Of a stretch of 64,000 bases of DNA, positions 13,130 to 24,352 are shown piece after piece. Within the stretch, counting starts at the first letter, position 1. The number at the start of each line of letters is the position of its first letter. A program made the translations under genes and the position numbers. The stretch is from Dama dama (taxonomy: Eukaryota; Chordata; Mammalia; Artiodactyla; Cervidae). The stretch is from contig NC_083710.1 in NCBI RefSeq assembly GCF_033118175.1, positions 35,991,501 to 36,055,500 of the forward strand. The letters are read 5' to 3'. The notes under the pieces are model-generated. The model saw nothing but the letters and a program-made list of their open reading frames with translations, was not told the DNA's origin and made no database searches.

Positions 13130-13500
13130 GAAGTCTGACACATGCCTCACAGGGCTAAACTCAATGTCTGGGCCAGGCTGCATTCCATTCTGGACACTCT
13201 AGGGAGGGGTCATTTCCTTGCCTTTTCCAGCTTCAAGGGACCACCCACATTCCTTGGCTTGTCCCCTTCCGCCATCTTCAAAGCCAGCATCCCAGCATCT
13301 CCATGACCCCCCTCTCATCATCACATTTTGCTTCTTTCCTTCTGACCAAATGCTTGCTTTGGCCAGGGAGGCCCTCATCCCCCAGACAGTCTCATGCCTC
13401 AAGGAGAGCTGACCTACAGCCCAGGTCTGGGGGCAAGCCTGCTTAGTCACCCAGCAAATCCCACACCTGTACCCCACCAGTGATCTGCTCAGAAACTAAC
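13130..13500 (-). repeat. Old LTR-like interspersed repeat, family not assigned
   Basis: Phrases such as CCTTGCCTTTTCCAGCTTC and CATTCCTTGGCTTGT, with CCATCTTCAAAGCCAGCAT, recur in a widespread old mammalian repeat that I recall as LTR-derived. No coding part remains. A repeat-library search is needed to name it. Confidence 0.45.
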
Positions 13501-13627
13501 TTGTGTCCATTTTCTCCACTTAAATGTGGAGGAACTCCACGAGAATGTGGATGGTCATCTGCTTTGTCAAGAACCTTGAATAGTGTTGGGCACAGAGTTC
13601 TCAATGAATGAATTCATCTTTTCCATT

Positions 13628-13990
13628 CCTCTTTGGCAAACTTTAATTGACCACCTACTTTATGTCAGGGATTCTTCTGAGTGCTGGGGATGAGAAGATA
13701 TATAAGACTTAAGGACGGGTTTCCCAGGTGGCTTGGTGGTAAAGAATCCACCTGCCAGTGCAGGAGAAGTCAGAGACACAGGTTTGATCCCAGTGTCGGG
13801 AAGATCCCCTGGAGGAGGAAATGGCAACCCACTCCAGTATTCTTGTCTGGGAAATCCTGTGGACAGAGGATCCTGGTGGGCTACAGTCCATGGGGTCATG
13901 AAGAGTTGGATATGACTGAGTGACTAAGCACACCTAAGATCAAGGAGTCTAGCAGGGAAGACAGACAGTTCCCTAACAATGTGCCGTGGT
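13628..13990 (+). repeat. L2-like fragment split by a SINE
   Basis: TTGACCACCTACTTTATGTCAGG…GAGTGCTGGGGATG resembles the L2 3' end. The match resumes after the Bov-tA at about 13931 with a stretch ending near ACAGACAGTTCC. Confidence 0.6.
13716..13928 (+). repeat. Bov-tA SINE
   Basis: It has the tRNA-like head GGGTTTCCCAGGTGGCTTGG and a full Bov-A body ending GGATATGACTGAGTGAC. It interrupts an L2-like fragment. Confidence 0.93.
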
Positions 13991-14454
13991 AAACACTGTC
14001 ATGAAGTCACACACAGACGGCCAAGTGGGCAAGGCTTCCCAACACCTCCAACATGGAGCAGATCATGGAGGATGAAGAATTAGGGAAAATGCAGTGACCA
14101 TGTACCTCGTTGCCCAAACCAGGACACTGTGGAGAGTGAAAGGAAAGCTATTCATAATTACACTGAACAACAGGTGTAAGCAGAGACTGCTCTGGGCAAA
14201 ACATGACATGTGTGCCTTGATGGAGGCCCGAGGGGATGGGGCGATGTCGGTGTGTTGTGATGGGGGAGGGGCCGGGCTGGCATGGCAGGTGGGGGCCTGT
14301 GTGAGGGTGTATTCTGGCGAGCAAGGAGCCCAGGCGTGTCCTCCAGGGTTGGGGCCTGTGGGGCTTCTTGGCAGGACAGCAGCAGGACCAGATCTGCATT
14401 GGGGACAACAGCTCTGGCCATGATGGGGAGAAAGGTCTGGAGGAACACAGATCA

Positions 14455-14610
14455 GAGGATGGAGACCAGACCAGGGGAGGGAGACCAGACCAGAGAAGGG
14501 AGACCAGACCAGAGGAGGGACACAGACCAGAGGAGAGAGACAAGACTGGAGAAGGAACATGGAATAGAGGGGGGCGGGGGATACCAGACTGGAGGAGGGA
14601 GACCAGGCTG
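14455..14610. repeat. 19-bp purine-rich minisatellite
   Basis: About six to eight imperfect units follow the pattern GGAGACCAGACCAGAGGAG. The first three units are nearly identical and later ones decay or carry small insertions. The repeat keeps several frames open, which explains the long arginine/glutamate-rich and proline/serine-rich ORFs here. Confidence 0.88.
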
Positions 14611-15244
14611 GAGGTGCATGCGGAGGCTTGTAGCAGGATGCAAGGGCGTGTTCCAAAGGAAATGTATGCACTAGGTGCTCCTGAGGTGGCCCTGATGGAG
14701 GGGCAGAGGGGGGAAGGCAGAAATGGGTGACACTCACGTTCCCAGCCTCGGAGACTGGTGGCTTCTGCTGGAGACAAGCAGAGAATGCCCTCAGCTGCTT
14801 GGCAGACTCTGAGAGTCTGCCACAGGGAGCAGACACAGGAAGCTGAACCTCACAAGGCCAAGTGCCCAGCCAAGCGGGCAATCCAAGGGCTGAGTCACGC
14901 CATCCAAGGGGTCAGCACAGGTGGAAAAGAGGAGTCAGGTGACTCACGGGGCCGAGGGAAGCCTGTGAAGGAGAAGCGCTGAAGCAGATGGGCAGTGGGG
15001 CAGGAACCGAGGGAGGCCTGGTTTCACACTGAGCCACAGGCGTGCCTGGTGAGTTTGTAGCCTCTGCATCCTAGTGGTGATTCAGAACGGAGCGGGGACC
15101 CCTCAAGCGTGGGGGCACTTGAAGGCAGGCCTTAGGATGGGGAGGTACGCTGGGTGGCAAAAGAGAAGCTGTAGGCAGGTCAGTGTGGGGCCCAGAGGGT
15201 GGAGGAACTCAGTCTAAATGAACACATTGACATTGTCTGTGTAT

Positions 15245-15890
15245 AAGTCCTTGTGAGTGTTTTTAATGATTATTTTTTATTGTGGTGAAATGTATAATCC
15301 ATAGCATAAAATTTACCATATTAACCATTATTAAATATACAGCCCAATGGCATTAAATGTGTTCACGTTGCTGTGAACCATCACCACTGTCCATACCCCA
15401 GACCTTTTCATCATCCTCGATAGAGACTCTGTATTCATTAAACAGTAACTCTTCATCCCCCTCCTCCCAGTCCCCTGGCAGCCATCATTCTCCTTGTCTC
15501 TATGCATTCAACCATTTTATTATTTATTTATAGGCCACACTCCATGGCACATGGGATCTTAATTCCTCAACCAGGGATTGAACCCATGCCCCCTGCAGTG
15601 GAAGCATAGAGTCTTAACCATTGGACTGCCAGGGAAGCCTCTGATCATTTTAGGTACTTCATGTGAGTGGAATTATACAGCATGGCCTTTTGTGACTGGT
15701 TTATTTCACTTAGTGTCATGGCCTCAAAGCACTTCCATGTTGTAGCATGCATCAGAATGTTGTTCCTTTTCCAGGCCAACTAATATTCCACTATGTATAT
15801 TTGCCATAGTTTGTTTATCCACTCATCCATCGATGGACATGGGTTGTTTCCACCTCTGGGTACTGTGAATTCATTTTTCTTCGAATCAAG
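15245..15890 (-). mobile_element. L1 3'-end remnant, antisense, split by a SINE
   Basis: The sequence reads like an antisense L1 3' region: TTTATTGTGGTGAAATGTATA…, then GAATTATACAGCATGGCC, TTTATTTCACTTAGTGTCAT and TCCATCGATGGACATGGGTT. A CHR SINE sits inside it. No open frame survives. Confidence 0.75.
15532..15643 (-). repeat. CHR-type SINE
   Basis: TATTTATTTATAGGCCACACTCC leads to the antisense tRNA-like head ending ACTGCCAGGGAAGCC. It lies within an older L1 remnant. Confidence 0.85.
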
Positions 15891-16009
15891 CAACCACACA
15901 CTGTTCCGACTGAATCATCTTGTTGAAGAGAAAAGAGGAAAGAATTGATGAGAACAGTCATGCGCTCTCTTATGTCGCTCAGCCTGAGGGCCAGCAGAGG
16001 CCAGTCCTT

Positions 16010-16135
16010 ACATGCAGTACCTCATTTAATCTTCCCAACAAGCTGATGACATCAGGGTCTTCCCCTTTGCAATAAAGAGGAAACTGGAGCTTAAAGGGTG
16101 AAGAGTTTGTTCAGGATCACAAACTGGACACCCTG
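16010..16135 (+). repeat. MIR-like SINE remnant
   Basis: The order CCTCATTTAATCTTCCCAAC, AAGAGGAAACTGGAGC and GTTCAGGATCAC follows the MIR core, with mutations. Confidence 0.65.
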
Positions 16136-16185
16136 TGGGGGTGAAGGGGAGGGATCCAACCAAGGTGACACCCTAATACTTAAAA

Positions 16186-16468
16186 AAAAAATTACTTACT
16201 TACTATTGGCTACGCTGGGTCTTCACTGCCGCTCAAGGGCTTTCTGTAGTTCCGGTGAGCAGGTTCTCTTTGTTGCGGTGCATGGGCTTCTCACTGCAGT
16301 GGCTTCTCTTGTTGTGGAACACAGGCTTGGGGGCGTGTGGGCTCGGTAGTTGTGGTACATGGGCTTCATTGCTCCCAGGCACGTGGGATCTTCCCAGACC
16401 AGAGATTGAGTCCATGTTCCCTGCGTTGGCAGCCGGATTCCTATCCACTGTACCACCAGGGAAGTCTG
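16186..16468 (-). repeat. CHR-type SINE, long form
   Basis: This is an antisense long CHR copy: GGCTACGCTGGGTCTTC through TTGTTGCGG and GGAACACAGGCTT modules to ACCACCAGGGAAGTCT. Flanks CCCTAATACTTAA (16171-16183) and CCCTAATTCTTAA (16474-16486) are a target-site duplication with one mismatch. Confidence 0.92.
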
Positions 16469-16885
16469 AGACGCCCTAATTCTTAAGTTGAAACCCTCTA
16501 GTATTTCAGAAGTCGACCACTGCTAACTACCAGAGTTTTATACAATTTTGTTTTTCCCTTATTTGTTATTTTCGATGTCTGTTTCCTATTTTTTACGAAT
16601 GATTAACTATTGAATCCTTAAAAATAAAAAACTCCTTGCCACTTGCAGGCAGCAAAGATGAGGGAGCAGTGGGGACTAGGTGTGGCCAGTTTGTCAGAAG
16701 CAGCAGCCCCTGGCTGGAGCCTTAAACAGATGGGCATGTGTTTCCCCGTTCCCTGGAAGACCTGTTGAAAGAAATTCTCACATCATCTGTCATTTTTGCT
16801 CAAGCTTTGTGCCAGTAAGCAGATATATCTGCTGCTGTGTGTAACTGTTGTTCAAAAGAGAAATAAATTTTCTACTATGCTCAGT

Positions 16886-17109
16886 GAGCTTCTCTAGTGG
16901 CTCAGACAGTAAAGAATTGGCCTGCAATGCAGGAGACCTGGGTTTGGCCTCTGGGTCAGGAAGATCCCCTGGACAAGGGAATGGCTACCCACTCCAGTAT
17001 TCTGGCCTGGAGAATTCCATGGACAGAGGAACCTGGCGGGCGACAGTCCATAGAGTCGCAAAGAGTCTGATACAACTGAGCGACTAACACAGACACAGAC
17101 ACAGACACA

Positions 17110-17140
<31 letters not shown>
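16886..17140 (+). repeat. Bov-tA SINE with (ACAGAC)n(AC)n microsatellite tail
   Basis: A full Bov-tA ends near 17092 and passes straight into (ACAGAC)n and then (AC)n. The duplication ACTATGCTCAGT (16874-16885) / ACTATGCTTAGT (17141-17152) encloses both SINE and microsatellite, so the microsatellite grew from the SINE tail. Confidence 0.93.
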
Positions 17141-17144
<4 letters not shown>

Positions 17145-17188
17145 TGCTTAGTAGAATTGGCCAGAGGGAATTGGGATAAGGCTAAAGC

Positions 17189-17210
17189 AAAAAAAAAAAA
17201 AAAAAAAAAA
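17189..17210. repeat. (A)22 homopolymer
   Basis: An uninterrupted run of A follows GGCTAAAGC. Confidence 0.95.
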
Positions 17211-18669
17211 TCCTACAAAAACACCCAGAAAAGGTTAAGATGCAGAAGTGCCTGGGAGGATGAGCACTCTTCTGGAGAAAAGCACCACACTGTTTCCTGG
17301 CTAGGTGTCAGGCAGGAGGTCACACGATGGTGGTCGTGGGTTCATTGGTTATATGATCATGTGAGGGTGATCTCAAAAGAAATGAAAAGAAATATCATCT
17401 CTTTTCCATTTGGGCCTTGAGGATGGAGCACCAGGAACAGAACAGACAGGGTTTTCTGGGTTCACCTCCTTTCTTCCCATCTCTCATTTCCTCCGTGACC
17501 TCTTCCTTTTGACAGAGCAGTCAGGAGAAATACCCATGGCTAGCCCTCTTGAGGCAGGCAGACAAAAGCTTGCCCTTCTGTAAAGAGACTGCTATCTTTC
17601 TTCACTTGCAGAGCCTGAGTCAATGTAGACAGAAGAGCCCAGAGTCTTACAGGAGGTAGTGTCAGACATCAAATGTATGTTCTATTTAGGCAGAGATGGA
17701 CCAGAACTGAACTAGTCTCCCATTGACAAGTTACTTAAAATTTTTAAAAAATTTAGATTGTGCCCAATCATTTTAAAATATTGTCACATAACTACATCTT
17801 TTGGTTTTAAAAAATTCAATTTACTCAACTTTTGAAATTGACATACTATTGCATATTCCCAAACTCAAAAAGCATAAAAAGTATGCACCCATTCCCACTT
17901 CCTCACTCCTGGGAAATCACCATGAACAGTTTCCTGTATGTTCGACAAGAGCTACTGTATACTAAATATAGTTTGGAATTTTTGCCTTTGTCTAACATTG
18001 TTATGCTCGGCTGTTTTAATAGAGGATTCTTCTAAAAAGAAGAAGTGGGAGTCACGCCTGTCTGTCTCAAGTGATGACAGAGCTTGTGTGTCTCAGGAAA
18101 CCCCCGGGGGCTACACTGCCCCATACTAGGTGCCCTCAGCAGGCTCCTCAAAGTCAAGTGCACAGAAGGCCCGGTGGGTGGTAAGACGCAAAAATGGCAG
18201 TAAAATCACAGGTCAGAGGCAAATGTTTACAATACAAACTCCAAGTGCATGGTTAAATTCTGGTGAATCATATAGAAAAACTGCCCTGACATTTTTGAGA
18301 AGTAAGTCATAAGGAGAGGGCAGGATGAAGTAAGATGCTGCCTCCACAGAAAAATCCTAAAGGCACAATCAAGAAAATCAGAGTCATGATTGGGAAAGTT
18401 AGATGTAGGTGCTTCAGGCTTTCAGAGTCCACAAAGTGCATTTTCTCTCTCTTTTTTTTTTTTCCTGATGCACTTTCTTACAAGAGCTGAGCAAATGCTG
18501 AAATGAAAATGAGAAACTCCAGACGGAAAACACTGAAGAGAAGCATTGGAGTGTCTGTGAGTGCTTTCGGAGACCACATTCACTGCGTGGATTATTCAGC
18601 ATAAAACAGTTCTACCTGCTCTGGAGGGGGCAGGCTTAAAGAGTAGGTGTTTATCAGTTTCTGTTCATG

Positions 18670-18750
18670 CACTGACGTTTATTCATTGAGCACTTAACTG
18701 TTCTTTCTTAGGCCTTGGGGATAGCTCTAAAACAGACAGAGTTCCAGTTA
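18670..18750 (+). repeat. L2-like fragment
   Basis: TTTATTCATTGAGCACTTAACTG…GGCCTTGGGGATA follows the layout of the L2 3' end. Confidence 0.5.
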
Positions 18751-19620
18751 TCACAAATTTACACATGGTGGCATCAGGGAAGGCCTCCTGGAGGAGGTGA
18801 CCATGTAAAGGAGGAGAATGTTCCTGGGAGGAGGAATGGCCAGTACAGAGGCTCAGAAATGGCTTGGAGCTTGTTGGTGTTTGAGGAAGAAGACAGAGGT
18901 GAGTGTTACTTAAAAGATATAATTATGTGACTCTGAGATTTTCTAATTTTTCCCTTTGGATCAAGTGACCCTACTCTCTAGTAAGTGGTAGAATTCTGGA
19001 TGACCTAAAGAAGAAACAAGCACTTTCTTCTCTGCACAATGGTAATACTACAAATCACACAGTTGGTATTTAGCTGACTTAAAGTGGTTTGTGTACACGT
19101 CTTCTCTCTCAACTGGATGGCAAACTTCTCGAAGGAGCAAGCTTTTTGTTCCTGAAGTGTCGGAAGTATTCAACAGATATGTCACTAAAAAAATGCAATT
19201 CAGATGCACAAAGTTGAGTAACCGCATGACGGGAATGGCTCACCTCTGTGTTCAAGGTTGTCACTCTGTGGCTCTGTCTCTGTGTTCTCCCCTCTTCACA
19301 GGAGATAAATAAGTGGCTGATTGAAACATTTGAAAACATACCCACTTCTCAAGTCACGCTCAGCAGCTTTCGCGCTTTTTCTAATCAGCCGGGATGCTCC
19401 CCACTTTTCTCCTCAGTCTCCCACAGTCAGGCCCTGCTTAGTAAGGAGCCAAGTACTGAATAAACCATTCTGGGTTACCACTGTGCTCACCAGAAGTCGA
19501 GGTTTTTCTCCCCAATTACAGACCAGTTAGTTTGATGTCTCCTTGAGATTCACTACTATGTTTAGACTCAAAAATGGCAGGATGAGGAATCCAAGTGGAG
19601 AAGAGGAAAGACAAGAAACA

Positions 19621-19758
19621 GGTTTTTCCCTTTTTAAACATTTATTTATTTTTATTAAACATTTCGTTTTGTATCAGGGTACCACCATAGCCAGTTAACG
19701 ATGTCGTGATGGTTTAAGGTGAACAGCGAAGGGACTCAGCCATACATATACATGTGTC
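19621..19758. repeat. Bovid L1 3'-region-like fragment
   Basis: TTTGTATCAGGGTACCACC…GTTAACGATGTCGTGATGG…GGGACTCAGCCATACATATA resembles a common ruminant L1-type 3' sequence. The family is not certain. Confidence 0.5.
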
Positions 19759-19891
19759 CATGTATTTATCTACCTGGCTGCTCCAGGTCTTAGCTGCAGC
19801 ATGTGGGATCTAGTTCCCTGACCAGGGATTGAACCCAGGCCCCCTGCATCAGGAACATGGAGTCTTAGCCACTGGACCACCAGGGAAGTCC
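19759..19891 (-). repeat. CHR-type SINE
   Basis: TGTATTTATCTACCTGGCTGC leads to the antisense head ending GGACCACCAGGGAAGTCCC. Confidence 0.87.
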
Positions 19892-20563
19892 CAGGAAACA
19901 GTGGCATAGGCTGCTTCTACCACTTAGTACAGATGGAGATGGCTGTAGAGGTTCCAGAGATCATAGCCCTCGCTGGTCATTGTAGGTCGGATTGCGTCCC
20001 CTTAACATTCCACCCTCACCTCCACAGATACCATGGGCCACTCAGTGCCCCAGCCTTAGACGAGCCTCAGGCTCAGATGGGTGTCCTCTGCGGTCCCTTC
20101 CCTCACCACTGTTCATCCTGTTCTTCCAGGTTGTGAAGCTGGCCTCACCTCGTCCCTCCTGCAGGCAGACATTCTTCATTCTCTCAGCTCATTTTCCATA
20201 AAACTCACCTGTTCGTCCCCAGAGGACTGTGTACTTCCTGAGGGCACAGATTTCTCTTAAGCATCAGTAGATGACCAATTGATATTGGTTTTAAGGAATG
20301 AACTAATTTTTTTCAGTTTTAAATAGGGTATAAAGGGGCTGTGCCTTTGGCCCTCTATTTGAAAACCTAGATTTAAACAATGACTAAGTTTTAGATATAT
20401 TAGCTACAATGCCATGCTGCCCAGCAAAGTGGAGTTATATCCATAGAGCATATGCTTCAACTTCATTCATCTGAATTAGAAATCAGCCTTGAAAAGACAG
20501 TCACTGATTTGTTGATTGAAACCAACAAAAGAACATCATTGTTTTGATTAACATCTACTTCAG

Positions 20564-20780
20564 GGGGCTTCCCAGGTGGCGCTAGTGGTAAAGAGCCTGC
20601 CTGCCAATGCAGCAGACATTAGAGACGTGGGTTCGATCCCTGGGTCAGGAAGATCCCCTAGCGGAGAGCATGGCAACCCACTCAAGTTTTCTTGCCTGGG
20701 AAATCCCACGGACAGAGGAGCTGGCAGGCTACAATCCATAGGGTTGTACAGAGTTGGACACGACTGAGGCAACTTAGCAT
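20564..20780 (+). repeat. Bov-tA SINE
   Basis: The head GGGGCTTCCCAGGTGGCGCT, the B-box GGGTTCGATCCC and the Bov-A body ending GGACACGACTGAGGCAAC are all visible. Confidence 0.93.
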
Positions 20781-20793
20781 GCTGGGCAGTTTG

Positions 20794-21362
20794 TTGTGGT
20801 TCAGTCGCTCAGTCATATCCAACTCTTTGCAACTCCATGGACTGCAGTACTCCAGGCTTCCCATCCTTCACTGTCTCCAGGAGCTTGCTCAAACTCATGT
20901 CCATCGAGTCAGTGATGCCATCCAATATCTCATCCTCTGTCGTCCCCTTGTTCTCCTGCCTTCAATCTTTCCCAGCATCAGGGTCTTTTCCAAAGAGTTG
21001 ACTCTTTGCATCAGATGGCCAAAGTATTGGCGCTTCAGCTTCAGCATCAGTCCTGCCAATGAGTTTTGTTGTTCACTCCCTCAGTCATGTCTGACTGTTT
21101 GTGACCCCATGGACAGCAGCACACCAGGCTGTCTTTCACCATCTTCTGCAGCTTACTCATGTCCATTGAGTTGGTGATGCCATCTAACCATCATTCATTC
21201 ATTTCAACGAATATTCAGGGTTGATATCCTTTAGGATTGACTAGTTTGATCTCCTTGCTATCCAAGGGACTCTCAAATTTGAAAGCATCAGTTCCACAGT
21301 CCGAAAGCATCAGTTCTTTGGTGCTCGACATTCTTTATGATCCAGCTCTCACATCCAGCTGG
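20794..21362 (-). mobile_element. BovB LINE 3' end, interrupted by a second copy
   Basis: Antisense BovB reads from TTCAGTCGCTCAGTCATAT to CTGCCAATGA, is broken at about 21062-21208 by another BovB-tail piece, and resumes at ATATTCAGGGTTGATATCC through to CTCTCACATCCAG. Degraded. Confidence 0.9.
21062..21208 (-). mobile_element. Nested BovB/Bov-A 3'-tail insertion
   Basis: A second antisense tail (TTGTTCACTCCCTCAGTCATG … ATGCCATCTAACCATC) splits the host BovB. CCAATGA on the left and CAACGA on the right could be a decayed target-site duplication. Confidence 0.75.
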
Positions 21363-21696
21363 ACAGGTGGATGATGTTAATTAGTGCCACCAAGAAGGTT
21401 AATTCATTCAACTGTCAAGCATTGGGAGAGAGAAGGGGAGAGACCCTGGGTTTTCAGTGTTTGGGTCTGGCCTCTGGCCCTCCACTGTGTGGGCAGCGCT
21501 GAGATGAACATGGTAAAATGAGCACAAAATGATCCAGGTCCAAGGGCCTTGGGAACTTACATTAGAAAATGCATCTAAAATACAGATCAGGTGACTGGCA
21601 CACAGCAGAGCCTTGTCCCATTGCAGGGAGTGAGCTGGCAGCCTGTGAGCTGTATTCGCCCATCCTGACTATTAAAACGTTGAAAAGCTTGCCAGT

Positions 21697-21960
21697 CTAT
21701 GCTGAGTGCCAGACACTTTTATAACCGCGTCTCCAGGTTTTATCCTGGTCACACTCCTCTCTCTTTTTTTTAACATGTTGTTGAGTCACTAAGTTGTGCT
21801 CTTCTGTCCTCCACTACCTCCTGGAGTTTGCTCCAATTCAAGTCCATTGAGTCGGTGATGCTATCTCAACATCACACCCGTCACACCCCTCTGGGGTAGG
21901 CATAAACATTACCCTTATCTTCCAGTTGAGGAAAGTAAGGCAAAGCACTATCTCTCTGAG
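21697..21960 (+). repeat. MIR remnant split by a BovB fragment
   Basis: GCTGAGTGCCAGACACTTTT starts the MIR. A BovB tail fragment occupies about 21773-21870. The MIR resumes with GGGGTAGGCATAAACATTAC and GTTGAGGAAAGTAAGGC. Confidence 0.6.
21773..21870 (-). mobile_element. BovB LINE 3' fragment
   Basis: A short antisense BovB tail: GTTGAGTCACTAAGTTGTGC, CTACCTCCTGGAGTTTGCTC, then TCCATTGAGTCGGTGATGC. Confidence 0.82.
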
Positions 21961-22086
21961 TATATTTTGTAGCTAAAACCTGGAATTGGGTCTCAAAGGA
22001 GTGAGTACCTTTCAACCTCATTCTGTCAGAATCAAAATGAGGCACTTTGACGTTTGCCGGGTTAGCAGAGTATATATAAGTGTGAC

Positions 22087-22240
22087 CTCTGAAGCTGGGT
22101 TAAAATCCTGGTTCTACTGCTTACTAGTTGTGCAAGCTTGGAAAGTTATTTCTGGGCCTCTGTTTCCTCATCTGGAATGAGGTGATGGTGGCACCTACTC
22201 CATGCCTGGTGTGCAGAGAAGCCCTTGATAAGCACATCCT
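22087..22240 (+). repeat. MIR-like SINE remnant
   Basis: AATCCTGGTTCTACTGCTTAC…CTCTGTTTCCTCATCTGGAATG follows the MIR order. Confidence 0.7.
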
Positions 22241-22921
22241 GTCATTGTGGGTGTCTTCCGCACTTCTTCCCATCACCTCACCAAGGCCTTCCCTCTCCAT
22301 CACAGGCAACATCTCACTCACTGATGTCAGCTGGTTGCAAACCCTAATGCCTTCAGGGGAGAGAGAGGCAGCAGAAGTATACAAAGTGACACATGGTGAA
22401 CTGGAGGCAGAAAGAGAACAGAAAATACAAACTGGCTTGCAAGGAACTCTACAGTAAAAGATTGTGCAAAATTATTCAGATAAAGCCATTTAAATAAATA
22501 TTGTGCTGACCAAATGGAATCAGCTTGGCCCTAGGTTGTTTACTTGGTTGGTCCCTGAAGTTTTCTGGGTGTAAACTGGAGCTGATACACTCAGGAAGGC
22601 CCGAAAGAATTCAGTTGCACACAGACTCATCTTTTCCCTGCATACAATGAAGCTTTTTGTGAAGCTGATATGGCTGCAGGTGAAAACTGTGTTCTAAGCC
22701 CAGATAATCCCTTTCAAGCTCTGGGGGCGAAAGTGTGACATTTCAGTTTAATCTTATCTTCAACTGCATTACAGATGGTAGAAAACAAAAACCAAAAAAC
22801 ACACACCAGCACAGCACCTAGTGCATGGAAGACTCTCTCTTTACATTTGTATCTTTCTATTCAACCTTAGGCTGGAGACCCGAGGCATTGAGATATTTGC
22901 CTTTAGGATCTGTGATATCAC

Positions 22922-23056
22922 CCAACTTATTTATTTTAAGTTTTTGACCACACTGCGAGGCATGAGAGATCTTAGTTCCCCAACCAGGGATCAAACCTTT
23001 ATCCCCCACAATGGAAGCACAAGAGTCTTAACTGCCGGACCTCCAGGGAAGTCCCT
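22922..23056 (-). repeat. CHR-type SINE
   Basis: TTATTTATTTTAAGTTTTTGACC leads to an antisense tRNA-like head ending GGACCTCCAGGGAAGTCCCT. Confidence 0.85.
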
Positions 23057-23077
23057 CACCTGAATTTTGATGACTCT

Positions 23078-23546
23078 AAATTACAAAGGTCTGTACAGTC
23101 AAAGCTCTGATTTTTCCAATAGTCATGTATGGATGTAAGAGTAGGACCATAAAGAAGACTGAGTGCTGAAGACCTGATGCTTTTGAACTGTGGTGTTGGA
23201 GAAGACTCTTGAGAGTCCTTTGGACAGCAAGGAGATCAAACCCATCAATCCTAAAGGAAATCAATCCTGAATATTGGAAGGGCTGATGCTGAAGTTGAAG
23301 CTCCAATACTTTGGCCACCTGATGTGAAGAGCCGACTCATTAGAGAATACCCTGATGCTGGGAAAGATCGAAGGCAAGAGGAGAAGGGGATGACAGAGGA
23401 TGAGATGGTTGGATGGCATCACCGACTTAATGGACATGAGTTTGAAATAGCTCTGGGAGATGGTGAAGGACAAGGAAGCCTGGTGTGCTACAGGCCAGGG
23501 GGTCACAAAGAGTCGTACATGACTGAGCAAACTGAACATCAACCAA
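23078..23546 (+). mobile_element. BovB LINE 3' end
   Basis: Sense BovB from the AGTCATGTATGGATGTAAGAG region of the ORF to the tail (GTCGTACATGACTGAGCAAACTG). It is frameshifted and has stops, so it is not functional. Confidence 0.92.
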
Positions 23547-23607
23547 CACAACTCCAGGTAATTCTACCAGAAATCCATGTAGAAAAGTTCTTGTACTTAC
23601 GTGCGTG

Positions 23608-23686
23608 ATTGCAAGCTCACTCAGTTGTGTCCGACTCTTTATGACCCTATGGACTGTAGTGTGCCAGGCTCCTCTGTCCATGGGTT
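23608..23686 (-). repeat. Bov-A fragment
   Basis: CTCACTCAGTTGTGTCCGACTC to CTCTGTCCATGGG is the antisense Bov-A 3' end. Confidence 0.8.
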
Positions 23687-24352
23687 ACACTTACATGTAA
23701 ATCTGGTGGCCTCTGTTGCATGGACAAGGAAAGATCTCAGTGGGCAGCATAGATAGAGGTGGTGCTCAAGTTCTGGTGCAGACCTGCTTGATGGGACAAG
23801 ATAGATTTCAATCCAAACAGGGGAGACAGACAGCATTGAGGGGCATGGCGACACTGGTAGGAGGCCCAGGCACACACTGGAGGCCTAAGCAAGATGGAAC
23901 ATAGTGAGAAGGAATTCAGGTGGGTAATACTTCCTGGTCTGGGCAGAAAAACAGGGAGATAAGCACCCAGCACCCTGAATGTGTGTTTTGGAGCTTTCTA
24001 GTACTGGCTCAGGTATCAGGGCAGAGAGGGTGGGCCTGGTTTCTCAGGTGCCTGGAGCATCAGGCCAGCTACTATGGGACTTGGTTACATTCTGTTTGCA
24101 ATTTATTTTCCCCCAAGCAAGCTTATAATGGAAATCACTATGGAAACAGCATGCATGTACCAGAAATCTATTTTTCACCTAAATTTTGTTTGAATGTTTT
24201 GTTTTTTTGAATGTTTTGAACTGAGGAGATAAGGAATATCTGATTTTAGAGATGTGTCTGAATTTCTGCCGTACTGAAATGGGGGAACCCAAAAAAGCAT
24301 TCCATGACCACGATTCTTTAATTGTGAAAAATAACAGCTTTCTAACATAATA

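Noticed and set aside
14063..14881. A 272-codon Pro/Ser-rich minus-strand ORF
   Set aside because: The open frame comes from a 19-bp minisatellite and purine-rich sequence on the other strand. There is no domain, splice context or paired neighbour.
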